The notes beneath the pieces were generated by a model. The model ran no database searches. It saw nothing but the letters and a program-made list of their open reading frames with translations, and was not told the origin of the DNA. From NCBI GenBank assembly GCA_905236815.1, contig CAJOPE010000041.1, positions 79,593-114,286 of the forward strand: a DNA stretch of 34,694 nucleotides, in the 5' to 3' direction. Of this stretch, positions 26,065-34,694 are shown piece by piece. A program made the translations under genes and the position numbers. Numbering within the stretch: position 1 is the stretch's first letter; the number at the start of each line of letters is the position of its first letter. The stretch is from an uncultured Prevotella sp. (GTDB taxonomy: Bacteria; Bacteroidota; Bacteroidia; Bacteroidales; Bacteroidaceae).

Positions 26065-27204
26065 TTATCTACTTAGTGTACGCTTGCTCATCTTCTTAGG
26101 AAGTGACTGAGTATATTTTTTAGATCCTGTAGGTGTATACTCCAAAAGATATGGATAAATCATACCTCCCTCACCATATTTGGTGATAGTCTTATCTGAA
26201 AGGGTCTTTGAAGTAAAGTAAAGGAATTGCAAAGTATTCGCTTCACCTCCAGATAAAGTTCCATTATCTAAGAATTCCAGATAAGTTCCTTCGTCCTTAT
26301 CATAATCGAAATAGCCCTTAAGCTGAACCTTATTACTATATGAAGATGCTCCTGTAGAATAATCACCAATAACAGTTGCCAAATAATAGTAAACATTCTC
26401 ACTAACTGCTGCAGAGTCAATAATTTCACCTGCATTGATAGTAAGGCTAAGATCTGACTTATTGTAAGTAACAGGCACAATTAATTGTGATTTAGCCAGA
26501 TAAAGAATTGGTTTTCCTTTAAAAGTAGTAATCATTGCAACCTCAGATGCAGCTTTAAATGTAGTTGCACTGTAACCATTGAAAGTATAATAGCCTGCAA
26601 TATCAGCAAATTCTCCCTGCTTAACCAATACTGAATCCTTTTGGTTTCCTGAAAGGTAATACAGATAGCCTGTACGAACGTGACCTGTCTTGTTAGGCTG
26701 AGCTGAAATTGTGAGTTCTGAACCTGAAATCTTTGCAGTGAACCAATCGTCGGTACCCTCAAAGCTTACAGGGGCAGTATTACTGATGGTATAAGTACGG
26801 GTAAGACTTGTTGAATCTGCAAAAACAATTAAAGAGTCAACATTTGTCTTCAGCTTGAAACCATTCTGATGAACAGGAACATTGACAGAATCCTTTCCCG
26901 ACCAGATAGTCAGGAGAGAAGAACGGCCTTCCAAATCAGGATTGGCTGTTACTGTTACAGTAACTTCGTTGCCATTAACAGTAGCGGTAGCCCAATCGGT
27001 AGTGCTTGACAACTTAGCAGAAGAGATTCCTTCCAAAGCTGAAACAACGACCTTACCAGTATCAGCAGAACCTGTAAAAGACAAATCAGCGCTCACAACT
27101 TGAATGGAAGAGGCTTTATCGTATGGATTCTCAGTATCGTCGCTACAAGCGACGATAGAGAATGCCATAGCAGCCAATATCATTATATTAAATAATTTCT
27201 TCAT
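26065..27204 (-). CDS. BACON-domain surface lipoprotein
   Basis: 379 residues with a lipoprotein signal (SIVACSDDTE, Cys20). Two BACON-like domains are visible: about residues 35-115 (TDWATATVNGNEVTVTVTAN, SLLTIWSGKDSVNVPVHQNG) and 125-200 (DDWFTAKISGSELTISAQPN, TGYLYYLSGNQKDSVLVKQG). The C-terminal half (about 205-379) is beta-rich and unrecognised. BACON domains are common in Bacteroidota surface proteins and are thought to bind glycans or mucin, or to act as spacers. It is the last gene of the operon, 8 bp after the DUF4302 gene, and probably works at the surface with the SusC/SusD pair. Function beyond binding cannot be read. Confidence 0.8.
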   Translation of the reverse strand: MKKLFNIMILAAMAFSIVACSDDTENPYDKASSIQVVSADLSFTGSADTGKVVVSALEGISSAKLSSTTDWATATVNGNEVTVTVTANPDLEGRSSLLTIWSGKDSVNVPVHQNGFKLKTNVDSLIVFADSTSLTRTYTISNTAPVSFEGTDDWFTAKISGSELTISAQPNKTGHVRTGYLYYLSGNQKDSVLVKQGEFADIAGYYTFNGYSATTFKAASEVAMITTFKGKPILYLAKSQLIVPVTYNKSDLSLTINAGEIIDSAAVSENVYYYLATVIGDYSTGASSYSNKVQLKGYFDYDKDEGTYLEFLDNGTLSGGEANTLQFLYFTSKTLSDKTITKYGEGGMIYPYLLEYTPTGSKKYTQSLPKKMSKRTLSR

Positions 27205-27212
27205 ATCAATAC

Positions 27213-28763
27213 TTATTTAATGAAATTAAAAGACTTAGCTGAATTCTCTGCAGTCTTTTTCAACAACTGCAAACCAATGAGCTGCTCCACATATCCAGCA
27301 TAATTAGCTGAAGATAATTGAGTAGAACCATTTGCGCCAAGATAAACAATAGGATAATCACCTTGCATAATTGAATAAGTTCCATTCAAATCATCATGCT
27401 CAAAAGAGAACTCATTCGCAGCACCAGATGTATTGTAGCCTGTCCAATAGCCTTGGCTATCAACAAAGATACCAAAGATATAATATCCTTTAACAACAGT
27501 AGGACACACAAGCTGTCCACATGTCCAAAGGAACTTGCCAGATTTTTCATCATAAGTGAGAGGAATCTCCAAAGGCATTACCCATGTGCCCCTTGTAACA
27601 GTGAAGGAAAGCTTATAGTTGTTACCACTTACTTTTGAAAGTTCTCCATCAAGCACAGTTTCATTATTAGATGAATTATAGAACGCTACATAATATGAGC
27701 CTACTATATCCTTATCAATATCAGCCTGGTTTACTGTAAATTCAGCCTTCTGAGCACCTACAGATACTGTAACGACACCAGTACGAACATCGCCTGTATT
27801 ATTTGCCTCACCAGAAATAGTCAAAGTGTTTCCATTCTTGGTAATCTTCAACCAATCTGCATCAGTTGTGAAATTAAATTGATCGAGATGGTTTATTTCA
27901 ACTGTCTTTGTAAAGGCATCATCATTTGAAGAGATAGAGCCTCCAATAGCATTAATAGCTACAGCTGGTGTAAAGATACCGTCCAATGCTGAGCCATTAG
28001 CACCCTTCAAGGTAACAGTGGCATCGTCATAAACAAATCCTCTTTCTGATACATTTCCAACTGTTACTGGCTTGTACAGGCGGATACCTTTATCAGTAAA
28101 GTTAAATGCGGAAGTATAAGTTGTATCACCAACAATATCCACAGTTGCCTGCAGGTTTTCAGAATCAAACTCCAACTTAACCTTATTGCCGTTTACGGAA
28201 CCCTCTGCACCCGAAAGAACAAAATTATCTCGCAACGCAACAACATCATTGATATAATCTGCTGCTGGCTTTTCGAGCTTATACAGATACATCACATTCT
28301 TGGAACGAACACCATGAGTCTTGATTTTATCCTCACCAATACTATCGATGATCAACTCAAAATCGCCATCATAAGCTTCGTACATATCCGAAGATGGTGT
28401 TGCAAATAAATGCATGAAGTCATTGTATGAATCGAAAGAAAGGACAGGGCCATTATCTGTTGTCATTGTATATAATGACTTACGAGTAACGCCTGGAGCC
28501 AACTCACTTCCAACAGTTACCTCATCAGCTGTAAACTGAAGGGTGTAAACAAAACCACCATAAGACTGGTTCTTATCAGGATAATAATCCAAAGCCCATC
28601 CATTCTGTGAACCAACAAGAATACCTTGGGTCTTATCCAGGTATTTCTGCAAACGAGTTGCAGAAGACTCATCAAACTTATCGTCATCATCCTTCAAACA
28701 TGACTGAAGAAGGACAGATGGAAGCATCATGAGCAGGTATATAAAGATCTTATTAATTTTCAT
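27213..28763 (-). CDS. DUF4302 lipoprotein with BACON domain
   Basis: 516 residues with a lipoprotein signal (VLLQSCLKDDDD, Cys22). The N-terminal part (about 28-200) matches DUF4302 as I know it: FDESSATRLQKYLDK, NGWALDYYPD, GGFVYTLQF, NGPVLSFDSYNDFMHLF and GDFELIIDSIGEDKI. A BACON-like domain follows at about 280-345 (TDADWLKITKNGNTLTISGE, VVTVSVGAQKAEFTVNQAD). The C-terminal 165 residues are beta-rich and unassigned. DUF4302 proteins often sit next to SusC/SusD and the HExxH lipoprotein, as here, but have no proven role. The BACON region resembles the second BACON of the next gene (NNTGDVRTG versus NKTGHVRTG), suggesting common origin. Confidence 0.86.
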   Translation of the reverse strand: MKINKIFIYLLMMLPSVLLQSCLKDDDDKFDESSATRLQKYLDKTQGILVGSQNGWALDYYPDKNQSYGGFVYTLQFTADEVTVGSELAPGVTRKSLYTMTTDNGPVLSFDSYNDFMHLFATPSSDMYEAYDGDFELIIDSIGEDKIKTHGVRSKNVMYLYKLEKPAADYINDVVALRDNFVLSGAEGSVNGNKVKLEFDSENLQATVDIVGDTTYTSAFNFTDKGIRLYKPVTVGNVSERGFVYDDATVTLKGANGSALDGIFTPAVAINAIGGSISSNDDAFTKTVEINHLDQFNFTTDADWLKITKNGNTLTISGEANNTGDVRTGVVTVSVGAQKAEFTVNQADIDKDIVGSYYVAFYNSSNNETVLDGELSKVSGNNYKLSFTVTRGTWVMPLEIPLTYDEKSGKFLWTCGQLVCPTVVKGYYIFGIFVDSQGYWTGYNTSGAANEFSFEHDDLNGTYSIMQGDYPIVYLGANGSTQLSSANYAGYVEQLIGLQLLKKTAENSAKSFNFIK

Positions 28764-28774
28764 AATCTTGATTT

Positions 28775-29713
28775 TTATTTTACTGTTAAATCAGTTAAAT
28801 CGATTTTGCCTTCGATGATATCATCCTCACGGCTCAATACATTCTCGCGTAACGTGTCAAGATCTACACCCCAAGCAGACTTCATATAAGTGCGAACAAT
28901 ATCCAGTTTCTGCTGAATGAGCGCTGCACCTTCAGTTCCGGCCTCTTTCATCCAAGCATCCCATTGGCTTTGTGGATAAGTAACATAAATTGAAAGCATC
29001 TCTGCAAAGTCCTCCGTATGTGAATCCTGTGCATAGGCTGAAATAAAGCCACGCTTCAGGTAATCAGTTTTGCCATCCTCATTACTCCAGTCATCACCGA
29101 TATATTTTGTACCTGTTATCAACTGGAAGTTTGGATCATAATCCTTGGTCTGATTCAGAATATGGGTGAACTCATGATGAATGGTCTTTAAATAATAATG
29201 ATTAAGGCCTTCACGTCCAAACAAAACAATAATCTCATCCCTTTTACCATTCAGCAGATTGTCCAAATGATTGGTTCCTGCAAGGAAGATTTTCTTACCA
29301 CCCTCGGCAGTTCCCAAAATATAGGTTCCATTATTACGATACTCAAATTCACCGGTTGCATACAACATCTTTGGGAAATAGGTACGGGTAAATGCAGTAC
29401 CTGCTACTTCATCGTAAGCCTCCACACAAGAATACTTAACGATATGAGCCAACTTTACCGCCTGATTGTATTCTGCAGGAACGTTGAAATAGTTCATATC
29501 TGTTTCATTATCATTGTAGCGATATTCAAAACGGATATTGTATGGATTCACTAAATTGGCATTCAACCACTTATCAAAGGCATTCTCATTGGTTTGTGAG
29601 ACTGAGATGATACTCTTATCACCGAGTTCATCCTCAGAGCAAGAACTTAGGGAAGTTCCTGCTACTAAAGCCATCAATGAATATAATATATATTTTTTCA
29701 TATTGAATCTCAT
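28775..29713 (-). CDS. SusD-associated zinc metallohydrolase lipoprotein (HExxH)
   Basis: 312 residues with a lipoprotein signal (SLSSCSEDEL, Cys25 from the first ATG). The zinc motif HEFTH is at residues 180-184 in TIHHEFTHILNQ; a downstream acidic block (HTEDFAEMLSIYV, about 232-244) probably supplies the third ligand. This matches the family described as substrate-import-associated zinc metallohydrolase lipoproteins, which occur with SusC/SusD pairs in Bacteroidota. The reaction is unproven; the fold is that of a metallopeptidase, so it may trim peptides or glycopeptides at import. It starts 21 bp after the SusD gene and ends 11 bp before the DUF4302 gene. An in-frame ATG at 29701 (MKKYILYSLM) gives a more usual signal peptide and may be the true start. 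Confidence 0.88.
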   Translation of the reverse strand: MRFNMKKYILYSLMALVAGTSLSSCSEDELGDKSIISVSQTNENAFDKWLNANLVNPYNIRFEYRYNDNETDMNYFNVPAEYNQAVKLAHIVKYSCVEAYDEVAGTAFTRTYFPKMLYATGEFEYRNNGTYILGTAEGGKKIFLAGTNHLDNLLNGKRDEIIVLFGREGLNHYYLKTIHHEFTHILNQTKDYDPNFQLITGTKYIGDDWSNEDGKTDYLKRGFISAYAQDSHTEDFAEMLSIYVTYPQSQWDAWMKEAGTEGAALIQQKLDIVRTYMKSAWGVDLDTLRENVLSREDDIIEGKIDLTDLTVK

Positions 29714-29734
29714 TTATACAATTGATAAAACAAT

Positions 29735-31327
29735 TTATCTAGGATTAGGAGTAAATCCTGTACTTAATACCTTTGAAGGAATCTGGATAGCACGACGGTT
29801 ATCATCTGTCTTCAACACATCAGTAAGTTTAGCTGGTTTTCCATCAGAACCAATTACACGACGAACAATCTCGATGCCATAACGCTTCACATCAAACCAG
29901 CGAAGACCTGTATGCATTGATTCTATACGGCGGAAGCCTAAAACAGCCTGCAACATACTTTCCTGAACGCTACCCTCCTTATCGATAGCAAAAGCAGGAT
30001 GCAAATGCTTCTTAACTGTTGAGCCCATCTTAGATGCATCATCATAAGAATAAGTTGCTCCATCATAGAATGACTTTACCATTTCTGGGGTCAATACTTT
30101 CTTGGTAGTTGTGATGTTCTGCATCCAAGTTGTCAAATCTGCAGCGGCCTTGTCATACTCCTTCATCATAATGTATGCCTCTGCTCTATTCAGAAGTACC
30201 TCATCAGTGGTAAAAGCAGGATAAACCGTTCTATAATAACCAATCTTTGCCACTGGATCTGTATATTCAAACAGATATGGTAACTTATAGAATAAAACAC
30301 GATCCAAATTGGTTGCAGAATAAGTATGAGGACGTGAATAGAAAGCAGTATAAGAACCCCATAAATTTGTGGCCTTGCAATCCTCATAAGTTGCTACATA
30401 GTTTCCATGAGAATATCTAGAATAATATCTATATGGGCCCTCTGCCAAAGCAACACCAGAGATTGCTGTAATAAGCAACAGGTTACTATTTAATGATGCA
30501 TCGATATAATGCTGTGTTTCTGCCTCAAAAGAGGTAGTCATCTTTGCAACCTCTGACCAATCGCGAAGTACACTCTTTGGACTGCTTCCAAGACAAAGAC
30601 TAGCATACTCTGCAGCTTTATCCCATTTCTCATAATAAAGATAGAAACGGCTGGCAAAAGCATAAGCAGCCTTCACATTGAAATGATATTTTGGAACTGT
30701 ATAGTTAGCATCTCCTACTAAAGGAAGTGCTTCCTCCAAATCCCTTGCTATCTTCTCATAATCTTCTGCTACTGTTCCGCGCTCATAGTTTGGAGAAAGT
30801 TTAGTTTCAGGTCCCTCCATATATGGTATTCCCAGATCTTTTGAACTAGTTGTAGCATTATAGTTCTTGCAGAAGATATTGGTCAACATGAAATGATTAT
30901 AAGCACGGCTAAGCAATGCCTCCGCCTTAGCCTGGCGAAGGGTCTCATTCTTATCTGCTCCCATCTCATTAATAGCTGCTAATGCCTGGTTGGCATTTGC
31001 GATAGCGCCATAAGATGCTTCCCAGTAAGATTCAGGAGAATCATTATCAATTTCGGTAACATCCTGCCAATTGTAAACCTGGTCGATAAAACGATCGGTT
31101 TCTGGATTGTTCTCTCCATAATCATCCACATTATCCGACATGTACTCACAGAATAACATATAGGTATTCTTTGGATAAGCAGAAACCAGCATGGACTTGG
31201 CTTTATCTTCTGTATTTACTGTGGTACGGTTATCTGGCATAGTATCCAGAAAATCATTACAAGAGGACAAGGTCATTCCTGTAACAGCCAAAGCAAATAC
31301 TGTATTTAATATATTTGATCTTTTCAT
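29735..31327 (-). CDS. SusD/RagB-like outer membrane lipoprotein
   Basis: 530 residues with a lipoprotein signal (LSSCNDFLDTMP, Cys23). SusD features include QAKAEALLSRAYNHFMLTNIF in the helical repeat region, DEVLLNRAEAYIMMKEYDKA, and the C-terminal RRIESMHTGLRWFDVKRYGI and DDNRRAIQIPSKVLSTG. It partners the SusC-like transporter encoded 13 bp upstream and is followed by the zinc metallohydrolase gene. The association with a peptidase-like lipoprotein rather than glycoside hydrolases makes a peptide or glycoprotein-derived substrate plausible. Confidence 0.94.
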   Translation of the reverse strand: MKRSNILNTVFALAVTGMTLSSCNDFLDTMPDNRTTVNTEDKAKSMLVSAYPKNTYMLFCEYMSDNVDDYGENNPETDRFIDQVYNWQDVTEIDNDSPESYWEASYGAIANANQALAAINEMGADKNETLRQAKAEALLSRAYNHFMLTNIFCKNYNATTSSKDLGIPYMEGPETKLSPNYERGTVAEDYEKIARDLEEALPLVGDANYTVPKYHFNVKAAYAFASRFYLYYEKWDKAAEYASLCLGSSPKSVLRDWSEVAKMTTSFEAETQHYIDASLNSNLLLITAISGVALAEGPYRYYSRYSHGNYVATYEDCKATNLWGSYTAFYSRPHTYSATNLDRVLFYKLPYLFEYTDPVAKIGYYRTVYPAFTTDEVLLNRAEAYIMMKEYDKAAADLTTWMQNITTTKKVLTPEMVKSFYDGATYSYDDASKMGSTVKKHLHPAFAIDKEGSVQESMLQAVLGFRRIESMHTGLRWFDVKRYGIEIVRRVIGSDGKPAKLTDVLKTDDNRRAIQIPSKVLSTGFTPNPR

Positions 31328-31340
31328 TGCTTCAATATTT

Positions 31341-34300
31341 TTATAGTCCTAATCGTAATGTAAGTGTAAACTGCTTTGGAACAGGAACAGCAACACCACC
31401 TGTGTTGAAGAACTCAGGATCCTGACCATTCAATTTCTTGTCGGCATAAAGCAAGAACAAGTTTGTTGCCTGCAGTTTTAAAGATAAATTATTAATCTTC
31501 AATGGCTCAATCAATGTACGTGGGAAATCATAGCCCAATGAAATCTCCTTCATACGAATGAAATCACCCTTAGCTATACGAGCACTAGAATAATTGTAGG
31601 CATTATAGGCATAGCTGAGATTTGTATCATATTTATTCTGACGGGAACTTGCTATTACAGGTACATCTGTGATATACTCATCACCAGGTACTGTCCAGCG
31701 ATTCTTGAAATCCTTTGGCATTGAAACCAAATCATCATATTCATTTGAGAATACAGGATCCAAGCGAACTACATTACCAAATGAATAAGTAAGATATACA
31801 CCTAAGGTAAAGTTCTTGTACTTGAATACATTCTCCAATGATCCATAATCTGTTGGATCCAAAGAACCTTCATACTTCAAGAAATTAAGTTTGTCTTGAT
31901 TACTCTCCTGGAAATAGATGCCTGATACAGAGATGTTTCCATCCTGATCAAGGAATGTTGGAAGTCCTTCCTCATTTAAGCCCATAAATGGAACTGAGAA
32001 CAAACCTCTAACTGGATAACCCTGTCTTGCGAAACCATTACCCTTTACCAAGTCAATAACGCGTGTTGCAGTTTTCAAATCTGTTACCTCATTATATGCA
32101 TGAGAGTAATTGAAGTTGGTATTCCACTTGAAATCCTTTGTTTCAATGTTGGTAGATGAGATTGAGATCTCAAAACCATTAGACTTCATTGATGCGATAT
32201 TACCATATTTCTGAAGTTCACCACCAATACCCTGAGTTGTTGCAACGCCAATCAAATCATAGTTGTTACGCCAATAGGTATCATAAGTTACATTCAGACG
32301 ATTGTTCAAGAATCCTAAGTCCACACCAAGGTTGAACTCTTTCTTCTTCTCATAGGTCAAATCATCATTTCCTAAGCTCTCCACATACAAAGCCGACTCA
32401 CGAACGCTTGTAAATGGACGCCAAGGATTCTGACTCTTGATAATTGGATAAGAGTTAGTTACTGAAGGGCGGTCACCAGTAAGAGAATAACTTAAACGAA
32501 GTTTTGCTGTTGACCAAGTTGTTCCAAACTTCTCTTTGAACCACTCATCCTCACTAGGTGTCCATGCTGTTGATACATTATAAGTAGGCAACCAACGAGC
32601 AGAAGTTGACTGACCAAGATAGTTGGTACCTTCATAACGACCTGTCAGGTTGAGGGAATAGATACCCTTGTAGGAATAGTTAGCTGTTCCAAAGAAAGCA
32701 GCACTTCTTACATGAGTGTTCTCGAGTGTGAAATAATCTGTATTCTGCTCTGATCCTTTCTTAAATACCTGATAAGCATAGTTGGCAATTTCACCCATGC
32801 TATACTGCATACCCCATCCACGGAACCATGAACTATGACGGTCTACAGCATTGGTTTCCATACCTCCATAGAAGTTTACGATATGATCATTCTTGAATAC
32901 ATCGTTATAGCTTACTGAGAAACGAGTATCCCAACCAAACATCTTATTGTCGCTACGCTCATAAATACCGCCATTTGGCATTACAGAAACAGGAAGGGCA
33001 TAAACATTATCAGGATCTTTATACAAGAAAGAATTTTCCTTACGAATGGTAGAATTTCCCATAGCACGATAAGCCAATGCCTGGTTGGAATCATCAAGAA
33101 TATTATGCTCGCGTGAGGTTGAAGCTGATTTAGCACTTCCAAGCAAAGTAATCTTTACTTTATCGATTGGCTTGAAGTCAATAGAACCTGTCAAGCGGAA
33201 ATCATTTACGTTCAAATCCATATAATTAGACTCCAACTCATGGAAGATATTGAAAGGAGCATAATTACGTGTGTAATACTCATCTGGATCCAACGCACGA
33301 GAAGTATTCAAGGCATAAGAATATGGGTTGATATCGAAATCACGCTTTACCTTACCTGTTACAGCATCTGTTTCAGAACTTAAAGTTCCTGGAGCAGTTT
33401 GCTTACGGAAAGATGCATTGCTCAACAAGCTAACATCAATTTTCTTGGTAACATGGAACACATTATTCATATTAGCAGTATAACGCTGCACATTACTCTG
33501 TTTGGTCCATCCTGGGTCAATCATTGCAGAAACAGAAGCATAATAACTAGCACGATCTGTACCACCAGAAATACTAACAGAATGGTTATGCATAATAGAG
33601 TTTGAGAACAATTTATCGAACCAATCGGTATTTCTATACTCAGCAGCTCTTAAATAAGCAGCTCTTGCCTCAGGAGTATTCGCAAGACCAAACTGTCCTG
33701 TCTTCTCATCGTAAGAACTGATCAAACTATACATCTTTCCATAAATACCTGAATTAGATGCATTGGATGCTTCTGCATAATTCAAATAACCCTTCTGATA
33801 GAGTTCCTGATATACAGACATCTGATCCTGAGAGTTCATAATATTAAAGGTACTATAGCTTGGCTTTAAACGCATAGTATATTCACCTGTATAGCTAATG
33901 CGAGCAGAGCCTGATTTACCTTTCTTTGTAGTTACTACAATCACACCTGCCATGGCACGTGCACCATAAATAGAAGTAGCAGAACCATCTTTCAAAATCT
34001 GGAAGCTCTCAATGTCATCGGCATTCAAACCTGCAATAGCGGAAGAAATCAAAGTCTCGGCATCACCTGATGAAAGGTCATCAGCTTTAACCTCCTTTAC
34101 ATCCTCCATGATAACGCCATCCACAACCCATAAAGGCTTAGAACTACCATAAATTGACGTTGCACCACGAACACGGATCTTTGGAGCTGTACCGAAAGTA
34201 CCTGATACATTCTGAACACTCACACCTGCAGCACGACCTTCCAAAGAACGGCTGATATCTGCAAGACCATCGATTTTGGTATCGGATGCATCAATCTTGG

Positions 34301-34658
34301 CTGTCGCTCCTGAGAACAAACGCTTGTCCATAGCTGTCATACCTGTAACAACAACCTCATTCAAAGTCTTGTCATCGGCTTTGAGCTTGATGGTCATTCC
34401 ATTCTTTGGAACAACTGTTGTTGCTTCCATACCGATGTAAGATACTTGAAGCTTCTTACCTGCAGGAACTTCGATGGAGAAATTACCATCAATATCAGAT
34501 ACGGTACCTGTTTTAGTACCTTGTACCATAATGGAGGCACCAATAACTGGCTGTCCATCTTCCTGAGAAATCACTGTACCAGAGATCTTGTTTTGGGCAA
34601 AACTCATTCCGACAAAAAGGAATAAGAATGCCAAAAGCAAACTTAATCTTTTATCCAT
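31341..34658 (-). CDS. SusC/RagA-like TonB-dependent outer membrane transporter
   Basis: 1105 residues: signal peptide (MDKRLSLLLAFLFLFVGMSFA before Q), carboxypeptidase-D-like domain (about 25-95, VSDIDGNFSIEVPAG, VSYIGM), TonB-box-like NEVVVTGMT, plug with IRVRGATSIYG, LWVVDGVIMED and ATSIYGARAMAGVIVVTT, then the barrel ending QFTLTLRLGL. It is the first gene of a five-gene operon (SusC, SusD, zinc metallohydrolase, DUF4302, BACON). No STN domain is present. The start is set by the signal peptide and by the leader shared with the other SusC gene. The promoter lies beyond the window edge. Confidence 0.95.
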   Translation of the reverse strand: MDKRLSLLLAFLFLFVGMSFAQNKISGTVISQEDGQPVIGASIMVQGTKTGTVSDIDGNFSIEVPAGKKLQVSYIGMEATTVVPKNGMTIKLKADDKTLNEVVVTGMTAMDKRLFSGATAKIDASDTKIDGLADISRSLEGRAAGVSVQNVSGTFGTAPKIRVRGATSIYGSSKPLWVVDGVIMEDVKEVKADDLSSGDAETLISSAIAGLNADDIESFQILKDGSATSIYGARAMAGVIVVTTKKGKSGSARISYTGEYTMRLKPSYSTFNIMNSQDQMSVYQELYQKGYLNYAEASNASNSGIYGKMYSLISSYDEKTGQFGLANTPEARAAYLRAAEYRNTDWFDKLFSNSIMHNHSVSISGGTDRASYYASVSAMIDPGWTKQSNVQRYTANMNNVFHVTKKIDVSLLSNASFRKQTAPGTLSSETDAVTGKVKRDFDINPYSYALNTSRALDPDEYYTRNYAPFNIFHELESNYMDLNVNDFRLTGSIDFKPIDKVKITLLGSAKSASTSREHNILDDSNQALAYRAMGNSTIRKENSFLYKDPDNVYALPVSVMPNGGIYERSDNKMFGWDTRFSVSYNDVFKNDHIVNFYGGMETNAVDRHSSWFRGWGMQYSMGEIANYAYQVFKKGSEQNTDYFTLENTHVRSAAFFGTANYSYKGIYSLNLTGRYEGTNYLGQSTSARWLPTYNVSTAWTPSEDEWFKEKFGTTWSTAKLRLSYSLTGDRPSVTNSYPIIKSQNPWRPFTSVRESALYVESLGNDDLTYEKKKEFNLGVDLGFLNNRLNVTYDTYWRNNYDLIGVATTQGIGGELQKYGNIASMKSNGFEISISSTNIETKDFKWNTNFNYSHAYNEVTDLKTATRVIDLVKGNGFARQGYPVRGLFSVPFMGLNEEGLPTFLDQDGNISVSGIYFQESNQDKLNFLKYEGSLDPTDYGSLENVFKYKNFTLGVYLTYSFGNVVRLDPVFSNEYDDLVSMPKDFKNRWTVPGDEYITDVPVIASSRQNKYDTNLSYAYNAYNYSSARIAKGDFIRMKEISLGYDFPRTLIEPLKINNLSLKLQATNLFLLYADKKLNGQDPEFFNTGGVAVPVPKQFTLTLRLGL

Positions 34659-34674
34659 AAATCTCTCTCTTTTT
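34659..34674 (-). promoter_or_regulatory. GAGAGAGA leader next to the second SusC start codon
   Basis: Minus-strand AAAGAGAGAGATTT directly before the ATG, identical to the leader at 25627-25642. Only 36 bp of upstream sequence is in the window, so the promoter cannot be judged. Confidence 0.6.
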
Positions 34675-34694
34675 AAATGTTATACAATTATTAA

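Overview
The window looks like a chromosomal piece of a gut or rumen Bacteroidota in the Prevotella/Segatella group. Three SusC/SusD pairs, a hybrid two-component sensor, many lipoproteins with Cys at about residue 18-25, and promoters of the Bacteroidota form (TTTG, about 20 nt, TAnnTTTG) point there. The Prevotella-type C-terminal tail on the C10 peptidase and a XynE-like esterase beside a xylanase locus narrow it further. Assignment is from reading the sequence only.

Region 1 (1-13731, + strand) is a xylan utilisation locus. It holds the 3' part of a hybrid two-component system regulator, a GH67 alpha-glucuronidase, one SusC/SusD pair (XusA/XusB-like), a surface glycan-binding lipoprotein (XusE-like) and a GH10 endoxylanase lipoprotein whose catalytic domain is split by two near-duplicate carbohydrate-binding modules. 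A bidirectional terminator separates it from a convergent SGNH esterase of XynE type (13737-14948, - strand). Together these would bind and cut xylan at the surface, import oligosaccharides and remove glucuronyl and probably acyl side groups in the periplasm. The known Prevotella bryantii/Bacteroides ovatus locus has two SusC/SusD pairs; here only one is visible.

Region 2 (15030-17101, - strand) has a TonB energy-transducing protein and a membrane-tethered helix-turn-helix regulator, each with its own -7 promoter element.

Region 3 (17243-20682) is the most unusual part. A C10 cysteine peptidase lacks start codon, signal peptide and propeptide because its 5' end runs into one arm of a long inverted repeat. 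The inverted repeat brackets a VapE/VirE-like ATPase gene with its own promoter. Beyond the second arm lie a 39-bp near-perfect palindrome and four 22-bp tandem repeats. The whole segment is flanked by two copies of the same terminator in direct orientation.

Region 4 (20722-34658, - strand) holds two successive SusC/SusD operons. The distal one also encodes an HExxH zinc metallohydrolase lipoprotein, a DUF4302/BACON lipoprotein and a BACON lipoprotein, a set that suggests handling of peptides or glycoproteins. Both SusC genes share an identical GAGAGAGA leader next to the start codon, and the operon ends carry the complementary TCTCTCTC next to their terminators.
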